Below are positions 36,483-48,218 of a stretch of 64,000 nt of DNA, one piece after another. This stretch comes from Torymus aiolomorphi. Its lineage: Eukaryota > Arthropoda > Insecta > Hymenoptera > Torymidae. The notes beneath the pieces were generated by a model, which worked only from the letters and a program-made list of their open reading frames with translations, did not search any database and was not told where the DNA came from. Each line of letters opens with the position of its first letter. Position 1 is the stretch's first letter. Made by a program: the position numbers and the translations under genes. The stretch covers positions 113,972,011 to 114,036,010 of the forward strand of contig CM070877.1 of the NCBI GenBank assembly GCA_036365515.1. The letters run 5' to 3'.

Positions 36483-37005
36483 CTCTATGCATTGAAGGCA
36501 TAGAAAGCATGGCATATGGTGTTATTTGTGGACAATCCTTTCCCACATGCAGTGCCGGTCTTAGGGCGGGGCGAGAAGGGCAGTCGCGCCGGGCCTCGCG
36601 CTGACAGGAGCCCCGCGATGCAGGCCTGGACTGGCCATCGGGAATTCGGGAGAGCTCCCGGGGCCTGATTCTAAAAATGTCTCACACTCGAGACACACAA
36701 AATCCGAGAATAACCTTACCTATTATTTTATTCATATTTTATACATAATTTCAAAATTAATAATTTTTAATCTGCATAAATGAATATAATTATAATTATG
36801 TCATCAATTGCTGCAAAAATGATAAATTTTGTTATTAAAAATTAATTAAAGGAATAAGCAAATTAAGTTTGAGGAAGCCACACGGGCAAATGAACTTTTT
36901 TCTTAGTGTAGTTTCCCTAGCCTACACTCCTAAGCTTATAATTTATTTTAAAATTATTTAACTGAGCAAATGATAAATTATTTAAACTTTTTAAGATTAA
37001 AAGTA

Positions 37006-37290
37006 TTAAGAATAATTATAAATATTCGGAATAATAACCTGTTTATATGACGGACATAAATCATGGTTGGCATCTAATGCAGTAGCTCTCATTATATTGT
37101 ACGCATTTTTTGTCAGGTTCGCCTCTATAAGCAATGCAAGCGCTTTCTCTGCAGTCAGCCTTACACTTTTATCATATTTTATAGGCTTTATAATTTCATT
37201 TGCATTCTCTGCTTTACCTATAATGTCCATCAATTCCACTCCCCTTAAATTCGTTTCCATTCTCATTTTCTTTTTGCTACTTCGTAACAT
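37006..37290 (-). CDS. Unrecognised short protein, probably transposon-borne
   Basis: 94 codons reading MLRSSKKKMRMETNLRG, then KSVRLTAEKALALLIEANL and CPSYKQVIIPN. From memory, a block like 'LTAEEALALIIDANLTKQQYN--R...P-Y--V--AK' appears near the start of uncharacterised proteins associated with insect and cnidarian DNA transposons, where the frame continues much further. Here it ends after that block, so this is a single exon or a truncated copy. It sits in the left half of the hAT-type element and may be its own degraded gene. No catalytic residues can be named. Confidence 0.4.
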   Translation of the reverse strand: MLRSSKKKMRMETNLRGVELMDIIGKAENANEIIKPIKYDKSVRLTAEKALALLIEANLTKNAYNIMRATALDANHDLCPSYKQVIIPNIYNYS

Positions 37291-38181
37291 TCTTCATTAC
37301 TTAAATTAGAACTGATATGAGCTCTATATATCTAAAACTATACCGTTTAATGGCCATGACAGAAATGTTTAATTTTTATAAAACTTGAACTCTTGTGCAG
37401 CTTTATAATATTATTAATTTTTTATTATTTTAGTGTTTCTATTACATTTGGTTATATTTTAAGTTATTTATATTTGTTCACCATTAACAGGAGTCATCGA
37501 GCGCGGGAGCGCTTCGAAGGCAAGTATAGAAAGAGGCTAGAGTCGACCGTGCCATTCACTCTTCGAAATAGGTGTCCGATATATACAGATTTCCGAATCG
37601 TAACCAAAACGTATCTAAACGTATGAAAAAGTACGCAAACGTAACAGGAACGTATGTTTTTATTTCTGTTCGGGCATTAATAGGTTTCAGGGATAGCAAT
37701 AAATTCATTGCTTTTTTGTCAAATATATATATATATTACTTTTCTGTACAAATTTCCTGTAATATAAAGTCATTCCTGAGACAAAGACTGTTCCTCTGAA
37801 AATACGTTAAGTGGACGACGTTTCGGACACTTTTTTGTCTCTTGTCCAGACTTTTTATTAAACAGATGAAATTACACTATAAAATACTTTAAATAAAACT
37901 AACTGCACTAACATAAATGGCTGGCGTCAGAATGAACTTCAAACAATTTATTTATAAATAACATAATTTGGTCAAAATAAATAAAAAAAAGCTTTTTGTT
38001 CACATACTAAATAGCTACGACAGATTAGTTAACAAGAGCATTACAAGAAGAATTTCAATGAAATTGTGCCGGTTCATTAGATCCCGCAGTATTCCACACC
38101 ACCCAGGAGGTTCTGCCCAAGGCGCGTTAGATTTTATAGTGGACCTTCGCCAATAGCCATATTATACCACTTAATAATGGG

Positions 38182-38748
38182 TTAAATTTTTGGATTATTA
38201 ATGATTTCTTTTTCCAACATAGCAATTTTTTCTTCTAATATACATTGTGTCTTGATAATGTTTTGCTGATTGAACCATATTTTTCTCTTTTGATACAAAT
38301 TTTCCTGTGCCTCTCTCCCCTCAATTTCCAAAATGTACAATTCCTGGTTCATTTGTCTATTCATCTGATTTAAACTCTCAATAGCCTGCACGCAACTATT
38401 ATTTTTAATTATTTTATCCATAAGAGTTAATGATTCAGGTATTCCTTTGATCCCTAGCTTTTCCCTCAAGCGCTCCAAATCTTCTTGGACCTTTTCAATC
38501 TTTTTGTCTATTTCGATACTCTCGGTATACACACAGTATTTATGAGCATGCGTTGTTTTTATCTTTTTTAAATGCTTGCCTTCACTACCCATCGTATTAT
38601 CGTCAAGCTCCGGTCTTTTCCGCTTCTCTGTCGCAATTGATGGGATGAACTCCATTTCTAAATTTAAAAATACTCTGCTAAAATTGAAATTTAACGGTGA
38701 TTCAATGTTACTTGTAGCAAGTAAGTACTTTGTTGGAAGATACTCCAA
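38182..38748 (-). CDS. Unrecognised coiled-coil protein with its own TATA box
   Basis: 188 codons. Residues ~40-65 are basic (TEKRKRPEL, GKHLKKIKT), possibly a nuclear signal. From ~75 to the end the sequence is heptad-like (IDKKIEKVQEDLERLREKLG, then a long Glu/Gln-rich helix ending IAMLEKEI). There is no signal peptide, membrane segment or Cys/His cluster. A TATAAATA box (38818-38811) lies about 65 bp upstream of the ATG, a good core-promoter position. The frame is intact and lies inside the hAT-type element, so it may be captured or transposon-specific. I do not recognise the family. Confidence 0.5.
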   Translation of the reverse strand: MEYLPTKYLLATSNIESPLNFNFSRVFLNLEMEFIPSIATEKRKRPELDDNTMGSEGKHLKKIKTTHAHKYCVYTESIEIDKKIEKVQEDLERLREKLGIKGIPESLTLMDKIIKNNSCVQAIESLNQMNRQMNQELYILEIEGREAQENLYQKRKIWFNQQNIIKTQCILEEKIAMLEKEIINNPKI

Positions 38749-38810
38749 GACTTAGATGCTTCCTCGCCAAAAGATATTTTGAATGTGATCTTCAAAACCC
38801 TTGTGAGCCT

Positions 38811-38818
38811 TATTTATA
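38811..38818 (-). promoter_or_regulatory. TATA box upstream of the coiled-coil frame
   Basis: TATAAATA on the minus strand, 63-70 bp upstream of the ATG at 38748. Its position would suit a start of transcription near 38785. No other promoter element is evident. Confidence 0.4.
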
Positions 38819-40189
38819 CTTGAGTGGAAGGCTAACCTAGTCGGGAAATACCCCCTCTACTTTACTAGTGGAAGAGGGTTAGGGTGTCTCCTCTGCATGC
38901 CCTTTCTGCTCCCATTAGTAAATGGGGGGGGGGGCTATTTTCCCGTTTTGGTTTGCCTTTGGCTCAGGTATAATTAAGGCATGCAAGGTCCCTCTAATCC
39001 GTTTCGAGATAGGATCAGATGGATTGATGGATTACTTCTAGGTACATCAACATAAATTCTACAAGTTTATGACCATTGTCATAAGTAAGAAAGTGCTGGG
39101 AAGTTAGGGAAATTACGAAAATCTTAATTATGGTAGTAGTCTAGGAGCCAGGTAGGGTTTCGTGGCCAATTAAAGTGCCACGGCTGAAAACAACTCATTA
39201 TGATCAGCCCCGGTCTTACGTATTATGAGACATGGGGAAAATATTTATTGCGGGGCCTACTTAAGGGGAGGATTTTCCTAATGAAATTCAGAATTGCTTG
39301 AAAAAGTACAAATATTGTCAAGAAAATACAAATGTATAGCCAAGGGAGTTGATGTATACATAAAAACGATTATTTAATAGTATATTACGACACAAGGCCA
39401 GGAAGTTGGATTTCCTGACCAAGTGTCATATACTATTTTTCTTCATCTCCCGCCGAAAGTACGCCTATATAGTTTTGATATTAATTAGTAAAATAGCGTT
39501 CTTTGTTGCTAACTACGACTTGGCCATATGTATAAAAGGCCTGCTTCAGCGCTACTTTACATATCGCGGAGCGTAAGCTCGACTTCTCCTTTTTTTTGAT
39601 GCCCGCCCGACTTTTGCAAAACCGAGGCTTCGCCTCGGTTTTGCTGGTCGGGGCGGGCATCAAAAACACTAGCAAAAGATGCTTAAAAGAGATGATGGAC
39701 CAACAATATGTACATACTTAATTGATACTCATTTCAACTACAGAACAACCTCTCAATGGTTCCTCTGTTTGTCTTTTTCTATCCCATAAGCGGTACATTA
39801 CAGAATGAGAGTCAAAAAACTTTCACATATAAGTATATAGTTACACCATGTCTTGAAACTCAAAATGTAAACATCATGTCTATATATGTATAGAAGCTTT
39901 CTGACAGCGTGTATGCAATATAAGAACATAATTGATTATCAGAGTTATAAATATATTGTTCAATATATTAATAATAACATAAAATTAATTTAATACGCCT
40001 ATATCTTTTCAATTTTCCGATTTTACAAATGATTTTCTTGTCATAACATTTGGAAGAGTTAGCATAGTTTAGGTTACAACACGTGCGCTGTCGCGGACGT
40101 TGCCACGCAACGATCAACAAAGAGCGGCCACAAAAGTCGCGAAATCGAGCCGGGAAGACCGTACTTTCGGCTAGGGGATGAAGAAAATA

Positions 40190-42080
40190 ATTTTTAAACC
40201 CAAGTAGGCGGGGGATATGAGGTCCGCGCATGCTAGGGAATTACATAGACGTGCAACAATAAGCAAGACAATTATTTAAACAATTTTAAACCAAACTATC
40301 CGGGGATATGAGGTCCACGCATGTAAGGGAGTCATGTAGACATGAAAAAATAAGGAAAATGATTATTTAAATAATTTTTAAACCCAAGTAGCCGGGGACG
40401 AGAGGAGCACGCATATTAAGTAATTACGTAGCCATGCAACAATAAGCAAGACAATTATTTAAGCAATTTTTAAACCCAAGTAGGCGGGGGATACGAGGTC
40501 GACGCATATTAGGGAATTACGTAGACATGCATTAATAAACAAGACTATTATTTGAATAATTTTTAAACCCAAGTATCCGGGAGACGCGAGTTCCAAGCAT
40601 ATAACGGAGTTACGTAGACGCGAGACGTAAGCAAGACGATTATTTGAATAATTTTTAAACCCAAGTACCCGGGGACACGGGGTCCACGAACATAATGGTG
40701 CCATGAAGACATGAAACAATAAGCAAAACGATTATTTAAATAATTTGTGTACCCAAGTAGCCGGGGGACGCGGGGTCCACGCATATAAGGGAATCAAGTT
40801 ATAGATGTTAAGAATTTTGGAAATAAAAGTCTTGCTTACGTCGTAAGTCTACATAACTCCGTAATAAGCGTGGAACTCGCATCCCCCGGGTACTTGGGTT
40901 TAAATAATACATTATGTAACGAGGGGCTGTAGTCGCAGATTATTCCCGCGGGTGCCCGAGCGTGCGTAGCGAAGCGAGATGTATTTTTTCGTAGCGGCCA
41001 CATCCACTGTAGCCGTTTCATAGATTTAAAAAGTTATTTTGTATTAATGTGTTACATAATTTTGTTAGTTTTAACCCAATTCACCATAAAAGTAAAAAAT
41101 TAGACTATGTTACATTATTCTCGCATGTGCGGGAATAAAGTACTTTATAGAGGGATCCAGACGCCACTTTTGCGGCGCTTGTCAGGCTATAAAAGGGCCA
41201 TTATAGTAGAGATGGGAATAAAATTATTTAAATAAGCGTTTTGCTTATTTTTCATGTCTACATGACTCCCTTATATGCTTGTATCTCGCATCCCCCGGCT
41301 ACTTGCGTTTAAAATTGTTTAAATAATAGTCTTGCTTATTGTTGCACATCTACGTAATTCCCTAATATGGGTGGATCTCATATCCCCCGCCTACTTGGGT
41401 TTAAACATTATTTAAATAATCGTTTTGCTTAGTTTTTCATGTCTACATTACTCCCTTACGTGCATGGACCTCATATCCCCCGGCTATTTGAGTTTAAAAA
41501 TTGTTTAAATAATTGTCTTGCTTATTTTTACACGTCTACGTAATTCCCTAATATGCGTGGATCTCATATCTCCTGCCTACTTGGGTTTAAAAATTATTTA
41601 AATAATCGTTTTGCTTATTATTTTGTGTCTTCATGACTCCTTCATATTCGTGAATCTCGCGACCCCCGGCTACTTGGGTTTAAAAATTATTCAAATAATC
41701 GTCTTGCTTACGTCGCACGTCTACGTAACTCCGCTATATGCTTGGAACTCGCGTCCCCGGATACTTGGGTTTAAAAATTATTTAAATAATAGTCTTGCTT
41801 ATTAATGCATGTATACGTAATTTCCTAATATGCGTGGACCTCGTATCCCCCGCCTACTTGGGATTAAATATTGTTTAAATAATTGTCTTGCTTATTGTTG
41901 CATGTCTACGTAATTCCCTAATATGCGTGGACCTCGCGTCCCCCGACTACTTGGGTTTAAAAATTATTTAAATAATTGTCTTGCTTATTGTTGCACGTCT
42001 ACGTAATTCCCTAACATGCGCGGACCTCATATCCTCCGCCTTCTTGGGTTTAAAAATTATTTAAATAATCGTTTTTATGT
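40190..42080. repeat. Satellite foldback, locus 3 (~92 bp units)
   Basis: About seven units in orientation A (CCCAAGTAGGCGGGGGATAT, GGTCCACGCAT, then ATTATTTAAATAATTTTT) run from 40190 to 40800. About ten in orientation B run from 40850 to 42075, with a ~300 bp unrelated piece at 40910-41220. It lies within the right half of the hAT-type element and is bounded by that element's inner inverted pair. Peptide frames here (for example RLLGYTNYLNN) are satellite translations. Confidence 0.9.
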
Positions 42081-42241
42081 ATACATCAACTCCCTTGGCT
42101 ATACATTTGTATTTTCTTGAGAATATTTGTACTTTTTCACGCAATTCTGAATTTCATTAGGGAAATGCTCCCCTTAAGTAGGCCCCGCAATAAATATTTG
42201 CCCCAGGTCTCATAATACGTAAGACCGGCACTGCCCACATG

Positions 42242-44770
42242 GCATGAAAAGTTTTGGTGAAACCTTTTAAGAAATATTTCATGAAAAGCTTGCCACAACC
42301 TTGCTGTAATATTACAGAAACTTCTCAAAAATATTTTCAGTGAGATTTCAGGAAACCTTACAGAAACATTTTAGAAGCATTTCAATTAATGTTGAAAGTA
42401 GACAATGAAAGTACATTTCATAAAATAATACTGCAAGCTTTTTTAAAGCTTTTATGAAATCTTTCTTACAACGTCTCTGAAAAGAAACGTGTAATATTTC
42501 ATGAAATATTATGGCAAGGTGTTGAAAAAATTTCTCAAAAAGATGTTTTTATTCCTACAGAACCATTCAAGAAACATTCTTAAAACCTTGCAAAAATATT
42601 TTACGAAAGGTTATAAGGAAACCTTTCAAAAACATTTCCGGTATCATTGCCTGAAACGTTTTAGCAAAGTTTGAACAACGTTTTGGAAACGGTATTAATA
42701 TCGTAAAAACACATTTCAAGAAATGTTACTGCAAGGTTCTACAAAGCTTTCCCAAAATTTTTCGCGCAAACTTTCTATAAAGAAACATTTCATAAATGTA
42801 ACGAAAAGGTTTCAAAAAGATTTCTTGGAAGGATTATTTTATAAAACTGAAAATGTGAAAAAATATTTACGAAACCTTCCAAAAATATTTCACGAAAAGT
42901 TATAAGGAAGCTTTCAAAAACATTTCCTGTATCATTTTCTGAAACGTTGTAGCAAAGTTTTCGGAACGTTTTGGATACTATATTGCCAGCGTGAAAACAC
43001 ATTTCAAGAAATGTTACTGCAAGGTTTAACAAAGCTCTCCCAAAATTTTTCTAGCAAACTTTCTATAAAGAAACATTTCATGAAATGTTACGAAAAGGAT
43101 TCAAAAAGATTTCTTGGCAGGATTATTTTATGAAACTGAATATAAAAAAATATTTCCGAAACCTTGCAAAAATATTTCGTGAAATGTTATAACGAAATCT
43201 TTCAAAAACATTTCCGGTAACATTTTCTGAAACGTTTGACCAAGTTTTCGCAACGTATTGGATACGATATTGACATCGTGAAAACACATTTCAAGAAATG
43301 TTACTGTAAGGTTTTACAAAGCTTTCCTGAAATTTTTCTCGCAAACTTTCCATAAAGAAACCTTCCATGAGATGTTACGAAAAGGTTTTAAAAAGATTTC
43401 TTGAAAGGATTTTTTATGAAACTGAAAATGTAAAAAAATATTTCCGAAACCTTGTAATAATATTTCGCGAAAAGTTATGAGGAAGCTTTCAAGAACATTT
43501 TCTGTATCATTTTCTGAAAGGTTTTAGAAAACTTTTCGCAACGTTTTCGATACGATATTGATAACGTGAAAACCCAGTTACAAGGAATGTTACCGCAAGG
43601 TTTTGCAAAGCTTTCCCGAAGTTATACTCGCAAACTTTCCTAAAAAACATTTCATAAAATATTACGAAAAGGTTTCAAAAAGATTTCTTGGACGGATTTT
43701 TTTATAAAACTGAAAATGTAAAAAAATATTTTTGATACATTGCACAAATATTTCACTAAAAGTTATAAGGAAGCTTTCAAATAACATTTCCTGTATCATT
43801 TTCTGAACCGTTTGAGCAAAGTTTTCGCTACTTTTTGGATACGATATTGACATCGTGAAAACGCATTTCAAGAAATATTACTGCAAGGTTTTACAAAGCT
43901 TTCCCGTAATTCTTCTCGTGTACTTTCTCTAGAGAAACACTTCATGAAATATTACGAAAAGGTTTCAAAAAGATTTCTAGGAAGGATTATTTTGTGATAA
44001 TTAAAATGTGAAAAAATATTTCCGAAACCTTTCAAAAATATTTCACGAAAAGTTATAAGGAAGCTTTCAAAAACCTTTCCCGTATCATTTCCTGAAACGT
44101 TTTAGCAAAGTTATCGCATCCTTTTTGATTCGTTATTGACACCATGAAAAATATATTACAAGAGATATTAGTTCGAGGTTTTACAAAGCATTCCCGAAAT
44201 TTTTCTTACAATATTAGGGGAACGTTTTGAAAAGGTTTTCTGCAAAATTTTTTTCACATAAACAAAAACAACAAAAAATATTCCTAAAACCTTGTAAAAA
44301 TATTTTATGAAAGATTATTAAGGTAACCTTTAAAAAAAAATTTCTAGTATCATTGCGTAAAATGTTTTTGAAATATTTTCGCATCAATTTAATTCGGTAT
44401 TGTCGCCATTTCTCCAAAGAGACATAACATTTCATGAAATATTATGGGATCGTTTTGTAAAGATTTCTTGGAAAGTTTCTTTAGGTAAAGAAACTATAAT
44501 AAAATATTCCCCAAAAGCTTGTAAGAACATTTTACGTCATGTTATGAGGAGACTAAAAAAAATTGAATGTATCATTGCGTTAATAGTTAACGAAATGTCT
44601 TAGCAACATTTATCATATGGTATTGACGCCATAAAAAAATTTCAAGTCATATCAGGGCCAGGTTTTACAAAGCTTTCAAGAATAGTTTATTACAACCTTT
44701 CCACAAAGAAATATATAACATTTTATGAAATATTATGTGAAGGTTTTGAAAAGATTTTGTATCAGGTTTT
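42242..44770. repeat. Tandem array of ~280 bp units (orientation B)
   Basis: About nine diverged units contain ACATTTCAAGAAATGTTACT, GCAAGGTTTTACAAAGC, AACATTTCATGAAATGTTAC and TTTCCTGTATCATTTTCTG. These blocks are diverged reverse complements of the 32.1-36.1 kb array (for example, AAATGTTACTGCAAGGTTTTA matches the complement there). The two arrays therefore face each other across the hAT insertion. No coding sequence. Confidence 0.85.
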
Positions 44771-45142
44771 CTTTTCTCACACGCCCTTCTCTCGTCAATC
44801 AAAGGTTTCCTCGATTTTACTAAACTAGAGATTTCAACAGCGCGCGTTGCGCGCCCTAACCGCTAGAAAACGGTTCGACTTCCTGATTTAGACGCATGCG
44901 CACTACATGAGCCAATCACATAACGTTTATTTTGGCTTCACAACATCCGGTCATGACTTTTTATATAGGGATATTTCTTAGATTACAATAAATATTAATT
45001 TGATTTAACTAAATATTTAGTTGTGTTTTATTGGTTATCTTATTAGTTCTACTAATTATTTAATCAAATCCAATACTTATTTATTTGATCTTGCAAATAT
45101 TTTGGCAAATCAAGTGAATGTTTAATTGACAAGAGTACGAAT
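44771..45142. other. Stretch with small GC-rich patch, no gene
   Basis: Contains CAGCGCGCGTTGCGCGCCCT and ACGCATGCGCACTACATGAG, then AT-rich sequence up to the TTAA element. No frame or clear inverted ends. Confidence 0.5.
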
Positions 45143-45146
45143 TTAA

Positions 45147-45663
45147 GGTCATACGAAGTACCGACACGATTCATACCTTACCGACACCTAAACTTGAATT
45201 TTTGTATCGTATTTAAACAAAAATTTTAGAAAAAAGCATTCTTTCACGCCCTCCGGTCTTAAAGCCATGTTTAACTCAACCGCAGATCCCTAACTTATCG
45301 GTACATAAATATTATGTTTTTTATCACATCTAAACAAAAATTTTAGGAAAAAGCGTTTTTCACACCCACCGAAATGGGATTAAGCATACCCTATTAAATT
45401 TCTAAATGATTCCATCCATTAGATTTTCCCAAAAACGTTTTTCAAATTAGTAATTAACTAGAACGAAGCATTAAACATTTCCAAATCCATTTTAGAAAAA
45501 TCTAATTAATACAATGATTTAAAAATTTAATAGGGCATTTCACTTAATGTTATGTTGGAGAGCATGAAGAACTCTTTTTTTTTTAATTCTTGTTTAAATA
45601 CGATAAAAGAATTAAAGTTTAGGTGCCGGTAAGGTAGGGATTGTGTCGGTACTTCACATGGCC
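45147..45663. mobile_element. TTAA-flanked MITE (GGCCATGTGAAGTACC ends)
   Basis: TTAA at 45143-45146 and 45664-45667. The left end GGTCATACGAAGTACCGACA and the right end as complement (TGTCGGTACTTCACATGGCC) continue as an inverted match of about 75 bp, including CTTACCGACACCTAAACTT. CACATGGCCTTAA, the same right end, also occurs at 7609-7621 and 55264-55276, probably from relatives. Confidence 0.85.
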
Positions 45664-45798
45664 TTAACAAAAGAATTAGTTGAGTTTATTAAATATCATA
45701 GTCGAAAGTACTCAATATGTTGTCTTTTAATCAAATGTTTGCCATTTTTATTCAAGTCTACTCCATACTTAGCTAAAATTAAAATTTTGTACGGTAGA

Positions 45799-45872
45799 AG
45801 CGTTGCGTAGCGTAGTGGTTAGGGCATCAGCTTTGTAATCCGAGGGACTCGAGTTCGATCCCACCTTAGGTC
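45799..45872 (+). other. tRNA-like segment with good A and B boxes
   Basis: TAGCGTAGTGGTTAGGGCA (45808-45826) is a good A box and GAGTTCGATCCC (45850-45861) a good B box, at normal tRNA spacing and followed by a T-run. The anticodon stem has mismatches and the acceptor ends do not pair well, so it is probably a tRNA-derived SINE or tRNA relic. It is the best of the tRNA-like segments here. Confidence 0.5.
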
Positions 45873-46029
45873 AAAATTTTTTTCTGCGTTTTTTCTGTAA
45901 GATAATTTGTAAATGCGAAATTGCGAACGATAATATTATAAATTAATGCAAATATACAATAATTTAATATTAAAAAACATAACTGATATAATAACTATTC
46001 AGATATATTAAGTTGCAGGAGTTCAGGAT

Positions 46030-46961
46030 CATCAACTTACAAGGAAAAAACTGGTTTTCAAAATTGTTAAAAAAAAATTGTTATAAAATATTATTAAAAA
46101 ATTTCTAATTCCGATAACTTTTGAAAAATATTTTTTGAAATCTTTTTAAAATGTTTCAAAAATCTTACTTGATGGTTTTGAGGCCTCTTAGAAACTTCCG
46201 TAAAACATTGTTGTATCCTTTCAAAAATATTTCACAGAACTTTTCAGGAAACCTTTCCAAAATCTTTCACAAAATATTTTTAGAAAGGTTTCTAGAAACA
46301 TTCTAAGAGATAGTTCAAATAACTTTCAAAAAGTTGCAGAAATGTTTCAAAAATATTTCTTAAAATAATTTAAAAAAACCTTTCTGAAATCTATCATAAA
46401 ACCTTTTTGATGGCTTCTGTCGCGGACATAAATAATTTCAGAAACCTTTCTGGAAATATTTCAGAAATATTTAAAAAAATATTTTTAGAAAGGTTTCTAA
46501 AATGTTTTTGAAACATTTTAAGAGATAGTTCAAATAGTTTCAAAATGTTGCAGAAATGTTTCAAAAACATTTCTTAAAATAATTTTATAAAACCTTTCTG
46601 AAATATATCATGAAACCTTTTTGATGGCTTCTATCGCGGACATAAATTATTTCAGAAACCTTTCTGGAAATATTTCAGAAATATTTAGAAAAATATTTTT
46701 AGAAAGGTTTCTAAAATGTTTTTGAAACATTTTAAGAGATAGTTCAAATAGTTTCAAAATGTTGCAGAAATGTTTCAAAAACATTTCTTAAAATAATTTT
46801 ATAAAACCTTTCTGAAATATATCATGAAACCTTTTTGATGGCTTCTATCGCGGACATAACTTATTTCAGAAACCTTTCTGGGAAATATTTTTAAAATGTT
46901 TTTATCCTTTCTACGAAACATTTCCGAAACCTTTCAGAAATATTTCGTTTTATGTGGGAGA
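46030..46961. repeat. Tandem array of ~200 bp units with CCCACATAAAA end
   Basis: Units share AACCTTTCTGGAAATATTTC, TTGCAGAAATGTTTCAAAAA and TTGATGGCTTCTATCGCGGA, at about 46200, 46430, 46630 and 46850. The last unit ends GAAATATTTCGTTTTATGTGGGA. That is the complement of the start of the array at 32135, so 32135 and 46961 may be matching ends of one large structure. No coding sequence. Confidence 0.85.
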
Positions 46962-48218
46962 TTTTCATATTAGAATGCTGACAAATAGTCAGGTAATTTG
47001 TTATAAACAAATTATTGTTAACAATTATTCTGCTAATTTATTTACTTTGTATTTTTGAAAATGGTCTGAAAAATAAAAAATATTACTGCGACAGAGCAAC
47101 GCGTGAAATTTCGCTCTTGCATATGCGACGGCGACAAACGCAGCGCGCGTCTTACAAATATGTTTTTCGTAGGGCTTATAGTTTTTGAAGTATAAATTGT
47201 CAGTTTACAAAAATTCGATTTTTGTTATTTTCAGCATATGACCAATAAATATCATCATAACATATACAGCGACAGCATGTGCTCTAGAAAGACCATCATT
47301 ACCATTGGTGATCATAAATAATAAAATTATATACTTATGTGGCTTATTTACATTTTCTAACTGAACTGAACACTATAAGCTGAACTCATTCTAGAAAAGC
47401 TCCCGTATCATCATGTATGTGTTGATGTTCCAAACTATAAAACACATACATTATGCACATACATGTATTATATAGGTATGTAATAATTGATATACAATTC
47501 AATAAATAAAATGCAAAGATTTGAATACAAATAATTGTAACGATGTAAATAGATAAAGAGTTTTTTATAACGTATTTATTAAAAACAGGGTGTTTAAGTT
47601 GAAATATACATTTTCAAGAATTCATTTGATGATTGTATACATGTATATGAGTATATAATACATAATTTTATTATATATAGTGTAGACGCGTGCGCGTCCG
47701 TGCGCGCACGCGTGTGTGTGGGTGTGTGTGTGTGTGTGTATGTGTGTGTGTGTGTGTGTGCGTGTCATTTTTTTCTTAGTATTCATCTTTCAATAGATAT
47801 TTATTAAAAAGCTATTTAATAATATTCAACAAAGTATCAACTTTTTTAGGTCTGAATTATTTCTGTATGTTAGAGTATCTCCATGTAATATCGCAGTTAT
47901 TTTATGTATAATCTAATAATAACAATAAATTAAGTATTAATTAATTTAAAAATGTAGTAATTTATTTACAGCAGTAAGTTATCTAATAAAATAAAATTAA
48001 TTAAATTAACTGTCATAAATAACAATAATAGTTATTTTTTAATTATAATCATTTAATAATCACAAATACCATGAAAGATTAAGTGCAATAGATGGAAAAA
48101 AAAAAATCTTATAAAAATGTTTACACATAAATATTATGTAAATTTTAAGTATGCCCATATTTAGTCAATGATGAATGGTTAGACTTTGGTAGAGAAATGT
48201 GATTATTATGTAAAGATA
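46962..48218. other. AT-rich region downstream of NAA60, with microsatellite
   Basis: Includes a small GC patch (47090-47150) and a (GT)n run at 47690-47765. AATAAA signals for the minus strand can be seen near 47800 (ATTTATTAAAAAG on the plus strand). The NAA60 3' untranslated region probably lies in 47.5-48.2 kb. I see no other gene. Confidence 0.55.

Larger units (their letters stand above)
36550..42233. mobile_element. hAT-type element, 5.7 kb, with exact 8-bp target duplication
   Basis: The left end CAGTGCCGGTCTTA and the right end TAAGACCGGCACTG are perfect complements. CCCACATG flanks both (36542-36549 and 42234-42241). An 8-bp duplication is the hAT hallmark. A second, inner inverted pair (39210-39370 against 42060-42226) repeats the terminal sequence, so the right half is itself a foldback built around satellite arrays. 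Two minus-strand open frames (37006-37290 and 38182-38748) lie in the left half. No hAT transposase with its catalytic motifs is visible, so it must have moved using another copy's enzyme. Confidence 0.85.

Noticed and set aside
45799..45872. Functional tRNA gene
   Set aside because: The A and B boxes are good, but the anticodon and acceptor stems do not pair well by eye; kept only as tRNA-like.
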